Shown here one piece after another: positions 46,865 through 56,247 of a stretch of DNA of 64,000 nucleotides. The stretch is taken from NCBI GenBank assembly GCA_963784995.1, contig CAWATZ010000007.1:744001-808000 (forward strand), read 5' to 3'. How positions within the stretch are numbered: position 1 is the stretch's first letter; the number at the start of each line of letters is the position of its first letter. The notes under the pieces were generated by a model. That model was not told the DNA's origin. It made no database searches and saw only the letters and a program-made list of their open reading frames with translations. Both the position numbers and the translations under genes were made by a program. This DNA comes from CAWATZ01 sp963784995. GTDB taxonomy: Bacteria; Planctomycetota; Planctomycetia; Gemmatales; Gemmataceae.

Positions 46865-49285
46865 ATGGAATTCCGCAAGGTGCGAGCTTTGCGTGGTCCG
46901 AACGTCTGGGCGAACTTTCCGGTCCTGGAGATCTGGGCGGACCTGGGCGTCTACAAAGATTGGTCCTCCGAGGAGGTCCCTGGATTCAACGATCGGCTGA
47001 TGGGCTGGCTGCCCAGTCTGATCGAGCACCGCTGCAGCGTCGGCACGCGCGGCGGCTTTTTCGAGAGGCTGCGGCGGGGGACGTATTTGGCTCACGTACT
47101 GGAGCACGTCACCCTGGAATTACAATCGCTGGCGGGCACCAACGTCGGCTATGGCCGGGCCCGCGAGACCAGCGAGGAAGGGGTCTACAAGGTCGCCATC
47201 AAATACGAGAACGAGGAACTGGCCCGGGCCTGTCTGGAGGTTGGCCGGGAGGTATGCCTGGCGGCCGTTCACGGCACGCCATTCCACGCGCAGGAAGCCA
47301 TCGCCAAACTGCGGCAGCTGGCCGAACGCATCCTGCCGGACGCCGGTGAGGCGGCGATGATCCAGGCCGCCCGGCAGCGCAGCATCCCCGTGCTGCCGCT
47401 GGGCGGCTCGCTGCTGCAGCTGGGTCACGGGGCCAAACAGCGTCGTCTGCTGGGGACACAAACGGATCGGACCAGCGAACTGGCCTCTGACATGGCCCTG
47501 GACGGCGAATTGCTGCGAACGCTGCTGCTGGCCGCGGGCGTGCCGGTCCCGGAAGGCCGGCCGGTGACCGACGCCGAGGACGCCTGGGCCGCCGCGGAGG
47601 AAGTCGGCCTGCCGGTGATCGTCAAGCCGCGCTATGGCCATCGTTGCCAATCCAGGCACAACCTCACGACCCGGGACGAGGTGATTGCCGGCTACCTGGC
47701 CGTGGCGGAGGAAACCTCCAACGTCCTTGTGGAGCGCTTCGCGACCGGGGCCAGCTACCGCTTGCTGGTGGTCGGCCAGCGTGTCGTCGCCGCGCTCGAT
47801 CACGCGACCGGCGAGCCGGTGGACGTGGCCGGGCGCATTCATAGCGAAGTGGTCGCCCGGGCTGTGGACGCCGCCTGCGCCGTCGGCCTGGACGTGGCGG
47901 GCATCGACATCGTGACGCCGGACCTCGGCCGGCCCCTGGAAGAGAACGGCGGGGTGGTGGTGGCCGTGGTCGCCAATCCCAAGCTGTGTCTCCTGGTCGA
48001 GCCCCGGCCGGTCGCCGAGGCCATCGTTGCGGACCTGTTTCCGCCGGGACAGACCGGGCGCATCCCGATTGTCGCCGTCACCGGCGTCAACGGCAAGACC
48101 ACGACCACCCGGCTGATCGCCCACGTCCTGCAGCAGTCCGGGCTGCACGTGGGCATGACCTGCACGGAAGGGATCTACGTCGCCGGCCGGCGCATCGAGG
48201 CCGGCGATTGCAGCGGCCCGCTCAGTGCCCGTGCCGTGCTGCAGCACTCGCTGGTCGAGGCGGCGGTGCTGGAGACGGCCCGCGGCGGCATCCTCCGCGC
48301 CGGGCTCGGCTTCGACCGCTGCGACGTCGCCGTGGTCACCAACATCGCTGACGGCGACCACCTGGGCATCGCGGACATCGAAACCCCGGAGGACCTGGCT
48401 CGGGTCAAACGCACGGTCCCGGAGGCGGTAAGCAAGCAGGGCACCGCCGTGCTCAAGGCCGACGACCCCCTGGTCGCCGCCATGGCCGAACACTGCCCCG
48501 GTTCGGTCCTGTTCTTCGCCCAGCGCGAGAAGGACCCGGTCCTCGCGGCTCACCGTGCTGCCGGCGGCCGGGTCGCCTTTGTGCGCGATGGCTGGCTGAT
48601 CCTGGCCTGCGGCGCGGAGGAGCAGCCGGTGGTGCAGCTGAACCGGGTGCCGTTCACCCACGGCGGCAAGATCGGCTTCCAGGTGGAGAATGCCCTGGCG
48701 TCGGCCGGGGCCGCCTGGTCGCTGGGCCTGACGCGCGAGGTGATCCGGGCCGGGCTGGAAACCTTTGCCTGTGACATCGACCTGGCACCCGCTCGCTTCA
48801 ACGTCGTGGAACTGAACGGCGCCACCTGCATCTTCGACTACGGCCACAACCCCTCCTCGCTGGCCTGCGTGATTGCGTCGCTGGAGAATTTCCAGCACCG
48901 CCGGCGGATCGCGGTTTACGGAGCGGCCGGAGATCGGCGGGATGGCGACATGATCCGGCAAGGCGAGATGCTCGGCAATGCGTTTGACCGCGTGATCATC
49001 TTCGAGGAAGCCAATTGCATCCGGGACCGCAAGCCGGGAGAAACCTTCGCCCTGTTCCGGCAGGGTCTGGCCGCCGGCCGGCGGGTCCGCGAGATCGAAG
49101 AGGTGGTCGGCGCCGTCAAGGCGGCGGAGATCGCCTTGCAATCGTGCCGGCCGGGCGACCTGCTGCTGATCCAGGTGGACCTGGTGGACCAGACCGTGGA
49201 ACTGGTCCGGCGCTGCCTGGCCGAGGCCGAGAAACGAGCGCACCCGCCGGCGCTGGCCCGGGGCAAGGTGGTGGCCGCAGTGTAA
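46865..49285 (+). CDS. Cyanophycin-synthetase-like protein with degenerate ATP-grasp domain
   Basis: 806 residues, paralogous to the downstream CphA. The N-terminal domain (V-R-A-L-R-G-P-N-V-W, then H-V-L-E-H-V-T-L-E-L-Q) and the Mur-ligase-like half are well kept: V-T-G-V-N-G-K-T-T-T-T-R, L-E-T-A-R-G-G-I-L-R and F-D-Y-G-H-N-P. The middle ATP-grasp part is damaged. The G-N-H-G-R-G-V of the partner is replaced by Y-G-H-R-C-Q-S-R, the E-V-N-A-G-P-G motif by V-V-A-N-P-K, and ~60 residues are missing. So it probably cannot do the first (Asp-adding) step but may do the second (Arg-adding) step. Distinct from cyanobacterial CphA2, where the Mur half is lost. Confidence 0.9.
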   Translation: MEFRKVRALRGPNVWANFPVLEIWADLGVYKDWSSEEVPGFNDRLMGWLPSLIEHRCSVGTRGGFFERLRRGTYLAHVLEHVTLELQSLAGTNVGYGRARETSEEGVYKVAIKYENEELARACLEVGREVCLAAVHGTPFHAQEAIAKLRQLAERILPDAGEAAMIQAARQRSIPVLPLGGSLLQLGHGAKQRRLLGTQTDRTSELASDMALDGELLRTLLLAAGVPVPEGRPVTDAEDAWAAAEEVGLPVIVKPRYGHRCQSRHNLTTRDEVIAGYLAVAEETSNVLVERFATGASYRLLVVGQRVVAALDHATGEPVDVAGRIHSEVVARAVDAACAVGLDVAGIDIVTPDLGRPLEENGGVVVAVVANPKLCLLVEPRPVAEAIVADLFPPGQTGRIPIVAVTGVNGKTTTTRLIAHVLQQSGLHVGMTCTEGIYVAGRRIEAGDCSGPLSARAVLQHSLVEAAVLETARGGILRAGLGFDRCDVAVVTNIADGDHLGIADIETPEDLARVKRTVPEAVSKQGTAVLKADDPLVAAMAEHCPGSVLFFAQREKDPVLAAHRAAGGRVAFVRDGWLILACGAEEQPVVQLNRVPFTHGGKIGFQVENALASAGAAWSLGLTREVIRAGLETFACDIDLAPARFNVVELNGATCIFDYGHNPSSLACVIASLENFQHRRRIAVYGAAGDRRDGDMIRQGEMLGNAFDRVIIFEEANCIRDRKPGETFALFRQGLAAGRRVREIEEVVGAVKAAEIALQSCRPGDLLLIQVDLVDQTVELVRRCLAEAEKRAHPPALARGKVVAAV

Positions 49286-49310
49286 TGCAGCGATAACGGG
49301 AAGCATTGGA

Positions 49311-49439
49311 CGACCCCTGCCGGCTTGTCCGGCAGGTGAAGCAGGTCAACAGCTAGAACCGAAGGCAGAAAAATGCTTGTCGTGCCGTCATTTCTAGCTG
49401 GTGACCTGCTTCACCTGCCGGGCAAGCCGGCAGGGGTCG
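49311..49439. repeat. 47-bp near-perfect inverted repeat between the cphA genes
   Basis: The arms 49311-49357 and 49393-49439 pair with two mismatches (core gcaggtgaagcaggtc). The loop is ~35 nt. It lies in the 214-bp gap between the two cyanophycin-synthetase genes; it may attenuate or stabilise the shared transcript. Confidence 0.9.
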
Positions 49440-49499
49440 TTCACCCCAACCGTTGCCGTTGCAAGAACGAGGAACAAGTAAACAGAACAGAGGGATGGC

Positions 49500-52115
49500 A
49501 TGGAGTTCGGGAGATTATGGGTGCTGCGCGGGCCGAACGTCTGGGCCCGCGTACCGGTGATTGAGGTCGAGGTCGAACTCAGTGATCCCGCTCTGTGGAC
49601 TGCCGCCCATGGCTCTCGCCTGGTCGAGCGGCTTCTGCCGTTGCAGGGTGGGAGTTCGGATCGCCTCACCCCCGATGGACGCTGGGCGCGGACGCCGGCC
49701 CACGCCCTTCAGAACGTTGCGCTGGAACTGCAATGCCTGGCCGGCAGCGACGTGGTTTTCGGAGCAACCCGCGAAGGGCGCGGCCCGGACGGCCGTGGCA
49801 CCTGGCGCGTCGCCGTCGAATACGAGGAGGAACCGCTGGGCCGGGCTTGCCTGGAGGCGGCCCGGGAATTGTGTCTGGCGGTCATGCGCGGCACGCATTT
49901 CGACCTGGCCGGACAGATGCGGAAGCTGCGGCACCTGGCCCTGGACGTCCGGCTCGGGCCCAGCACGGCAGCGATCGTGCGCGCGGCCCGGCGACGCGGC
50001 ATCCCCGTGCGCCGTCTCAATGACGCCAGCCTGGTCCAGTTCGGCCACGGAGCCCGGGCACGCCGGATCTGTGCGGCCGAGACCGATCGCACCGGGGTCA
50101 TCGCCGAGGCCATCGCCAAGGACAAGGAGCTGACCCGCGCCTTGCTGTGCTCGGCCGGCGTTCCGGTCCCGCAAGGGCGCGCGGTGAGCGATGCCGACGA
50201 TGCCTGGTCGGCGGCCGAGGACATTGGCCTGCCCGTGGTCGTCAAGCCGCGCGATGGCAACCACGGCCGCGGCGTGGCCACCAACCTGACAACGCGCGAA
50301 GCGGTGGCCCGCGCTTACGTCGCGGCCCGGGCGGAATCGGAGCAGGTGCTGGTTGAGACCTACCTTCCGGGAGCGGACTATCGCTTCCTGGTGATCGGCG
50401 GCCAGCTGATCGCCGCGGCAACGCGGGAGCCGGCCCACGTCATCGGCGATGGCAAATCGACCATCACCCAGCTGATCGAGGTGGCCAACCGCGACCCGCG
50501 CCGCAGTGACGGCCACAGCACGGCGCTGAGCTACCTCCGCATCGACCCGGTGGCGCTGGGTGTCCTGGCGGAACAGGGCTTTAGTCCCGAATCCATCCCG
50601 CCGGCTCAGCAGCGCGTCCTGATCCGGCGCAACGGCAACCTCAGCACGGGCGGTACGGCCACCGACGTGACCGATCGCGTCCATCCCGAGGTGGCGGCCC
50701 GGGCGGTCGAGGCGGCGCGGGCCGTCGGGCTGGACATTGCCGGCATCGACGTGGTCACTCCGGACATCAGCCGGCCGCTGGAGGAAGTGGGCGGCGGCAT
50801 CGTCGAGGTCAACGCCGGGCCGGGTCTGCGCATGCACCAGGAACCCTCGGCCGGACAGCCCCGGCCGGTGGGCGATGCCATCGTCAACATGCTCTTTCCC
50901 GAGGGCCAGACGGGACGCATCCCGATCGCGGCCGTCACCGGGGTCAACGGCAAGACGACGACGACCCGGCTGCTGGCCCATTTGCTGCGCGAGGCCGGCT
51001 TCTTCGTGGGCATGACCTGCACCGACGGCACCTATCTCAATGGCCGGCGCACCGATTCCCGCGATTGCAGCGGGCCCAGGAGCGCCCGCGCCGTCCTGCT
51101 CAATCCGCGCGTCGAGGCCGCGGTGCTGGAGACGGCCCGGGGCGGCATCCTGCGTGAGGGCCTCGGCTTCGAGCAGTGTGACGTGGCCGTCGTCACCAAC
51201 GTCGGCAACGGGGACCACCTCGGGCTGCGGGGCGTGGCCACGCCGCGCGAGCTGGCCGAGGTCAAGAGGACCGTGGTGGAAGCGGTCGCTCCCGGCGGCG
51301 CGGCGGTCCTCAACGCCGCCGACCCGCTCGTGGCCGCGATGGCGGGACATTGCCCGGGTTCGGTGGTGTTCTTCGCGGTGGACCCCGACATCGTGGTGCG
51401 GGCCCGCCGCTCCGGCAGCGGCTCCGAGCGCCATCCTCCGGGCCGGTCCGTCTTTACCCGGGGCGGGGCCATCGTGCTGGCCAACAACGGTCAGGAGGAA
51501 GTGCTGCTACCGCTGGAGCACGTGCCGTGTACTCACGGCGGCAAGGTCAAGTTCCAGGTCGAAAACGTCCTGGCGGCGGTGGCCGCCGCGTGGACGCTGG
51601 AAGTGCCGCTCAACGCCATTCGGGCGGGCCTGCAAAGTTTCGCCGGCAACACCCGCCAGTCGCCGGGCCGCTTCAACGTCTTCCCGGTTCACGAGGCCAC
51701 GGTGATCGTCGATTACGCCCACAACGACTCGGCCCTGGCCGCCCTGGTCGGTTCCCTGAACGCATTCCCGCACCGCTCGCGGACCATTGTCTTCACGCCG
51801 TTTGATCGCCGCGACGCCGACGTGATTGCGGTCGGGGAATTGCTGGGTAACAGTTTTGACCGGGTGGTGCTCATCACCGACCGGGCCAGCCGGGAGCGGG
51901 CCGAGGGGGAACTGACCTCTCTGCTCCGCCAGGGGCTGGCGCGCGGCTCCCGGACCACCGAGATTCGCGAAGCCGGCAGCGAGCTGCAGGCCATCTCGGA
52001 GACGCTCAGGACGCTACGTCCCGGTGACCTGGTTGTTCTCGGTATTGATTCGATCGAGGAAGCGCTGGCCGCCACCGAGGATGGGATTCGCCAGTGGATG
52101 CCAACGGCGGGGTAA
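49500..52115 (+). CDS. cphA: Cyanophycin synthetase
   Basis: Builds the Asp-Arg storage polymer cyanophycin with ATP. The 871-residue length is normal for CphA. The ATP-grasp domain has K-P-R-D-G-N-H-G-R-G-V (~245-255) and E-V-N-A-G-P-G-L-R-M-H; the Mur-ligase domain has V-T-G-V-N-G-K-T-T-T-T-R and D-Y-A-H-N-D-S. All three modules look intact. Preceding paralogue is degenerate in the ATP-grasp. Divergent ABC transporter and DUF1854 support a complete locus, though no cyanophycinase is seen in the window. Confidence 0.95.
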   Translation: MEFGRLWVLRGPNVWARVPVIEVEVELSDPALWTAAHGSRLVERLLPLQGGSSDRLTPDGRWARTPAHALQNVALELQCLAGSDVVFGATREGRGPDGRGTWRVAVEYEEEPLGRACLEAARELCLAVMRGTHFDLAGQMRKLRHLALDVRLGPSTAAIVRAARRRGIPVRRLNDASLVQFGHGARARRICAAETDRTGVIAEAIAKDKELTRALLCSAGVPVPQGRAVSDADDAWSAAEDIGLPVVVKPRDGNHGRGVATNLTTREAVARAYVAARAESEQVLVETYLPGADYRFLVIGGQLIAAATREPAHVIGDGKSTITQLIEVANRDPRRSDGHSTALSYLRIDPVALGVLAEQGFSPESIPPAQQRVLIRRNGNLSTGGTATDVTDRVHPEVAARAVEAARAVGLDIAGIDVVTPDISRPLEEVGGGIVEVNAGPGLRMHQEPSAGQPRPVGDAIVNMLFPEGQTGRIPIAAVTGVNGKTTTTRLLAHLLREAGFFVGMTCTDGTYLNGRRTDSRDCSGPRSARAVLLNPRVEAAVLETARGGILREGLGFEQCDVAVVTNVGNGDHLGLRGVATPRELAEVKRTVVEAVAPGGAAVLNAADPLVAAMAGHCPGSVVFFAVDPDIVVRARRSGSGSERHPPGRSVFTRGGAIVLANNGQEEVLLPLEHVPCTHGGKVKFQVENVLAAVAAAWTLEVPLNAIRAGLQSFAGNTRQSPGRFNVFPVHEATVIVDYAHNDSALAALVGSLNAFPHRSRTIVFTPFDRRDADVIAVGELLGNSFDRVVLITDRASRERAEGELTSLLRQGLARGSRTTEIREAGSELQAISETLRTLRPGDLVVLGIDSIEEALAATEDGIRQWMPTAG

Positions 52116-52204
52116 CGACCAGGGGAGCTGAATCGCCCAAACTGTTCCGCCCGCATCTTTTCACGACTTTTTGAAAGAAAGGCCAAAAGTCCAACAGTTC
52201 GTTC

Positions 52205-52232
52205 TTGACACTTATCCAGGGCTCGTTACTCT
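52205..52232 (+). promoter_or_regulatory. Possible sigma-70-type promoter upstream of the DUF1549 gene
   Basis: TTGACA (52205-52210) with a 16-nt spacer and TACTCT (52227-52232), followed by an AT-rich stretch in an otherwise GC-rich gap. It lies ~145 nt upstream of the ATG at 52378. Confidence 0.4.
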
Positions 52233-52377
52233 AAATTAAGGGAGTCTTTCTCGACAGACATGGTTGGGAACGGCTAACGTCCCACAAGTAATCCCGCCTG
52301 GATCCAAGTGCCCCCCGACAGCCGCGTTGGGTATCCCCACCACCGGGGCCAGTTGTTCGCGGAGCAGAGTTGCTTCC

Positions 52378-54636
52378 ATGAGTTGCTGCCGACTGATCCA
52401 CCTCCTGAGAACTTGCGCCCATTGCAGCGGTCGTCTGCGGTCGCTTGCCGTTTGCCTGGTCCTCCTCTCGGGCAGCGTTGCCGGAGCCGTGGAACCCAAA
52501 GACAACGGCACGCCTTTCAGGCCGTTGACCCGGCCGACCATTCCCTCCGTCCAGCAGAAGCAACGGGTTGTCAATCCCATCGACAGCTTTGTGCTGGCGA
52601 AGCTGGAGGAAAAGGGTCTGCGGCTGAATCCGGAGGCCGACCGGCTGACGCTGCTGCGGCGAGTCACGTTTGATCTGACCGGTCTGCTGCCGACCCAGGC
52701 CGAGCGCGACGCCTTCCTGGAAGACAGGTCCGCCGATGCCTACGAGAAAGTGGTGGACCGGCTGCTCCGTTCGCCGCGGTTCGGCGAGCGCTGGGCCCAG
52801 CACTGGCTGGATGGGGTTCGCTTTGCGGAGACGGAAGGGTTCAAGTCCGACCTCAACCGGCCTGACGCCTATCGCTATCGCGATTACGTGATCCGGGCCT
52901 TCAACGACGACATGCCTTACGACCGGTTCATTCGCCAGCAGCTGGCCGGGGACGAACTGGAGCCCGACAATCCCGACGCCTTGATCGCCACGGGGTTGTT
53001 TCGCCTGCCTGCGGATGACTCCACCGCCTCTAACTTTCGGGCCGTGCGTCAGGACATCCTCAACGACAACACCGACGTCTTTGGCGTCACCTTCCTGGGA
53101 CTGACGCTGGGCTGCGCCCGCTGTCACGATCACAAATTCGATCCCATCACCCAGACCGACTACTTCCGCTTGCAGGCCTTTCTGGCCCCGATGATCCAGC
53201 GCAACGATCTGCCGGTGGTTTCCCGTGCGGACCGGGACCGGTATGAGCAGCAGCTGGCCAAGTGGAACGAGGCGACCCGCGACATTCGGGCCGAGATCGC
53301 CAAACTGCTGGAGCCGATCCGCAAAGAGGTCTTCTCCGAGGCGCTGGTGTCCCTGGACCCGGACACGCAGACGGCCATGAAGACCCCGCCCCAGCGGCAG
53401 ACCGCCCTGCAGCAGCAGCTCACGGCCCTGGCTTTCCCGCAGCTGGCCCGACGGTACAATCGCATGCACCGCCGGCTGACCGGCGACCAGAAAACCCGGT
53501 ATGAGCAATTGAAGAAGGCGCTGGCGAGCTGGGACCACCTCAAACCGGAGCCGCTGCCCACGGTCATGGCCGTCAGGGACATCGAGGCCGCGCCGCCGCC
53601 CACCTACCGCCTGGCCGGCGGCAGCTTGCTGAAGCCGCGCGAGGAAGTGCAGCCGGGGTTCCCGGAGTGCCTGGATCCAAAGGAGCCCCGGATCACCCGG
53701 CCGGCCGGCCAGCCTCAGAGCAGCGGCCGGCGGAGTTCCCTGGCCCGCTGGTTGTGCCAGCCGGATCATCCGCTGACCAGCCGGGTCATGGTCAATCGGC
53801 TCTGGCAGCATCACCTGGGACAGGGGATCGTGGCCACGCCCAACGACTTCGGCGTCCAGGGCACGCCGCCGACTCATCCCGAATTGCTGGACTTCCTGGC
53901 CACGGAACTGGTCCGGCAGGGCTGGAAGCTCAAGCCCCTGCATCGGCTGATCGTCACTTCCGCCACCTACCGCCAGGCCGCGCAGCCGGAGCGGAACCCC
54001 CAGGCCGTGGCGGCGGTCCGCGGCGATCCCGAGAACCGGCTCCTCTGGCATGCCCGGGTCAAACGCCGGGACGCGGAAGCGATTCGCGATGGCATCCTGC
54101 AGCTGTCGGGGCAGCTCAACCTGCGGACGTACGGCCCCAGCGCTCACCCGCACCTCCCGCCCCTGCTGGCGGAAGCCCGCTATTCCTGGGACCCGGACCC
54201 GCGTCCGGAGGACCAGAATCGCCGGTCGATCTACGTGTTCGTCGATCGGAACTTCACCCTGCCGCTGTTTCGCGCGTTCGACGTGCCGGACCGCATCAAC
54301 AGCTGTCCGGTCCGGGCCACGACCACCACGGCACCGCAATCGCTGGTGATGCTCAACGGCGACTTTACCCTGAGCCAGGCCCGGCTGCTGGCGGCGCAGC
54401 TGCTGGCGGTCCCCGATCTTGACAACGCCCGGCTGGTGCGTCGGGCTTATCAGAACGTCTTCAGCCGCGAGCCGGACAGCGCGGAGCAGACGGCGGGCCG
54501 CCAGTTCCTGGAGCGGCAGACACACTTGCTCGCCTCCGGGTCAGGAGCAGATGGCAGCCGTGCGGCACGCGAGGCCGCGGTGACGGACTTCTGTCACGCC
54601 CTGTTGAATTCGGCGGAGTTTCTCTACGTTGAGTGA
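52378..54636 (+). CDS. DUF1549/DUF1553 (planctomycete cytochrome-type) protein
   Basis: 752 residues from ATG 52378, which gives a signal peptide (L-R-S-L-A-V-C-L-V-L-L-S-G-S-V-A-G-A). DUF1549 runs through I-D-S-F-V-L-A-K-L, L-L-R-R-V-T-F-D-L-T-G-L, R-W-A-Q-H-W-L-D, and C-A-R-C-H-D-H-K-F-D-P-I with a C-x-x-C-H haem-type motif. DUF1553 occupies the C-terminal half (N-R-L-W-Q-H-H-L-G-Q-G-I-V). It lacks the N-terminal PSCyt1 haem domain found in larger relatives. Usually paired with a DUF1501 protein, as here; the pair is typical of planctomycetes and thought to act in the cell envelope. Confidence 0.93.
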   Translation: MSCCRLIHLLRTCAHCSGRLRSLAVCLVLLSGSVAGAVEPKDNGTPFRPLTRPTIPSVQQKQRVVNPIDSFVLAKLEEKGLRLNPEADRLTLLRRVTFDLTGLLPTQAERDAFLEDRSADAYEKVVDRLLRSPRFGERWAQHWLDGVRFAETEGFKSDLNRPDAYRYRDYVIRAFNDDMPYDRFIRQQLAGDELEPDNPDALIATGLFRLPADDSTASNFRAVRQDILNDNTDVFGVTFLGLTLGCARCHDHKFDPITQTDYFRLQAFLAPMIQRNDLPVVSRADRDRYEQQLAKWNEATRDIRAEIAKLLEPIRKEVFSEALVSLDPDTQTAMKTPPQRQTALQQQLTALAFPQLARRYNRMHRRLTGDQKTRYEQLKKALASWDHLKPEPLPTVMAVRDIEAAPPPTYRLAGGSLLKPREEVQPGFPECLDPKEPRITRPAGQPQSSGRRSSLARWLCQPDHPLTSRVMVNRLWQHHLGQGIVATPNDFGVQGTPPTHPELLDFLATELVRQGWKLKPLHRLIVTSATYRQAAQPERNPQAVAAVRGDPENRLLWHARVKRRDAEAIRDGILQLSGQLNLRTYGPSAHPHLPPLLAEARYSWDPDPRPEDQNRRSIYVFVDRNFTLPLFRAFDVPDRINSCPVRATTTTAPQSLVMLNGDFTLSQARLLAAQLLAVPDLDNARLVRRAYQNVFSREPDSAEQTAGRQFLERQTHLLASGSGADGSRAAREAAVTDFCHALLNSAEFLYVE

Positions 54637-54642
54637 TTCGCT

Positions 54643-54703
54643 GTAGGTCAGGCTTTCCAGCCTGACGTTGGTGTTTCCTGTCAGGCTGGAAAGCCTGACC
54701 TAC
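54643..54703. repeat. 24-bp inverted repeat between the DUF1549/1553 and DUF1501 genes
   Basis: The arms 54643-54666 and 54680-54703 (core ggctttccagcctgac) pair perfectly around 13 nt. It sits 6 nt past the stop and 19 nt before the next start, inside an apparent operon. Confidence 0.92.
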
Positions 54704-54721
54704 GGCACTCTGGAATCCCCC

Positions 54722-56179
54722 ATGACCCCCTCTCCTCATTCCTGTGGCCACGTGGATCAGCCGACCTCGCGGCGCGACTTCTTGTTGCGCGCGGGGGCCG
54801 GCTTCGGCGGCCTGGCCCTGGCGGCGCTGCTGACGCGCGACAGCCGGGCGGACCAGAAGAAAGACGCATCCGCTCTCAATCCCCTGGCACCGCGGTCGCC
54901 CCACTTCGCGGGTCGAGCGAAGAGCGTCATTTATTGCTTCATGGATGGCGGGCCCAGCCACATCGATCTCTTTGACCCCAAGCCGAAGCTGAACCAGCTG
55001 GCCGGCAAACCGTTGCCCTCGAGCTTTGCCCGACCGATGACCGCCATGGGCAACACGGCCTACACGCCGCTGCTGGGATCGCAGCGCAAGTTCAAACAGC
55101 ACGGGCAGTCGGGCATCTGGGTCAGCGACTGGTATCCGGAAATTGCCAGCTGCGCGGACGACCTTGCCGTCCTGCGGAGTTGCCGGGCCGACGGGCAAAC
55201 GCACGTGGCCAGCGTTTGCCAGATGAACACCGGCAGCCTGTTGCCGGGCCGGCCCTCGCTCGGGGCCTGGGCCCTGTACGGCCTGGGCAGCGAATGCGAC
55301 AACCTGCCCGGCTTCGTGGTGCTGTCCGATTCCGGCAACGATCCGCCCGGCGGCGGTCAGAACTGGGGCACCGGCTTCATGCCGGCCACCTACCAGGGGA
55401 CCCGCTTCGCCCAGGGCAAGACCCCGATCCTCTATGCGACCCCTCCCGACGGCGTCAGCAACACCCGCCAGCGTTCCAAGCTGGACTTCATCAAACAGCT
55501 CAACCAGCATTATCGTGAGCAGCGGCAGTCCCACGATCACGTCGATGCCCAGATCGCGGCCTACGAACTGGCCTATCGCATGCAGAGCAGCGCACCGGAG
55601 GTCGTCGATTTCTCCAAGGAAACTCAGGAAACGCTGCACTTGTACGGCATCGATCAGAAGGAAACCGAGGTCAACGGCCGCAACTGCCTGCTGGCCCGGC
55701 GTCTGGTGGAGCGAGGCGTGCGCTTCGTGCAGATCTACGTGGGGGCGGGGACGCGCTGGGATGCGCACAGCGATCTGGAAGCCAACCACTCCCAGTTTTG
55801 CAAGGAGAGTGATCGACCGATCGCCGGCCTGATCAAGGACCTGAAGCGGCGCGGCCTGCTGGACAGCACCCTGGTCATCTGGGGCGGCGAATTCGGCCGG
55901 ACGCCGATGAGCGAAAGCGGCAATGGCCGCGACCACAATCCTTTCGGTTTTACCACGGTCTTCGCCGGTGGCGGCGTCAAGCCCGGCGTCACCGTGGGCA
56001 GCACCGACGAGATCGGCCTGTATGCCGTGGACAGGCCGGCCCACGTCCACGACATCCACGCCACCATCCTGCACCTGCTCGGGCTGGACCACAAGGAACT
56101 CACGTTCCCCCACGACGGGCGGGATGAGCGCCTGACCATTGTCAGCGGCCAGGTCGTTCGCGAAATTGTGAACACGTAA
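54722..56179 (+). CDS. DUF1501 protein with Tat signal
   Basis: 485 residues from ATG 54722; an upstream in-frame ATG at 54668 would read through the inverted repeat. The twin-arginine signal S-R-R-D-F-L-L-R-A-G-A-G-F-G-G-L-A-L precedes the DUF1501 body: F-M-D-G-G-P-S-H-I-D-L-F-D-P-K, W-V-S-D-W-Y-P, L-A-R-R-L-V-E-R-G-V-R-F-V-Q-I-Y, I-W-G-G-E-F-G-R-T-P and N-G-R-D-H-N. The fold is alkaline-phosphatase/sulfatase-like. Acts outside the cytoplasm, probably with the upstream DUF1549/DUF1553 protein. Confidence 0.92.
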   Translation: MTPSPHSCGHVDQPTSRRDFLLRAGAGFGGLALAALLTRDSRADQKKDASALNPLAPRSPHFAGRAKSVIYCFMDGGPSHIDLFDPKPKLNQLAGKPLPSSFARPMTAMGNTAYTPLLGSQRKFKQHGQSGIWVSDWYPEIASCADDLAVLRSCRADGQTHVASVCQMNTGSLLPGRPSLGAWALYGLGSECDNLPGFVVLSDSGNDPPGGGQNWGTGFMPATYQGTRFAQGKTPILYATPPDGVSNTRQRSKLDFIKQLNQHYREQRQSHDHVDAQIAAYELAYRMQSSAPEVVDFSKETQETLHLYGIDQKETEVNGRNCLLARRLVERGVRFVQIYVGAGTRWDAHSDLEANHSQFCKESDRPIAGLIKDLKRRGLLDSTLVIWGGEFGRTPMSESGNGRDHNPFGFTTVFAGGGVKPGVTVGSTDEIGLYAVDRPAHVHDIHATILHLLGLDHKELTFPHDGRDERLTIVSGQVVREIVNT

Positions 56180-56199
56180 AGCGAGCGGCAGGTCTTTTT

Positions 56200-56228
56200 C
56201 TCCCCTCTCCCACAAAAGGAGAGGGGAG
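56200..56228. terminator. Intrinsic terminator between convergent genes
   Basis: ctcccctctcc (56200-56210) and ggagaggggag (56218-56228) pair perfectly around 7 nt, followed on the + strand by tttctttt. It ends the DUF1501 transcript and, with A/T on the other side (cttttt), may also serve the convergent esterase gene. Confidence 0.85.
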
Positions 56229-56247
56229 TTTCTTTTCCGCTGGCCTG

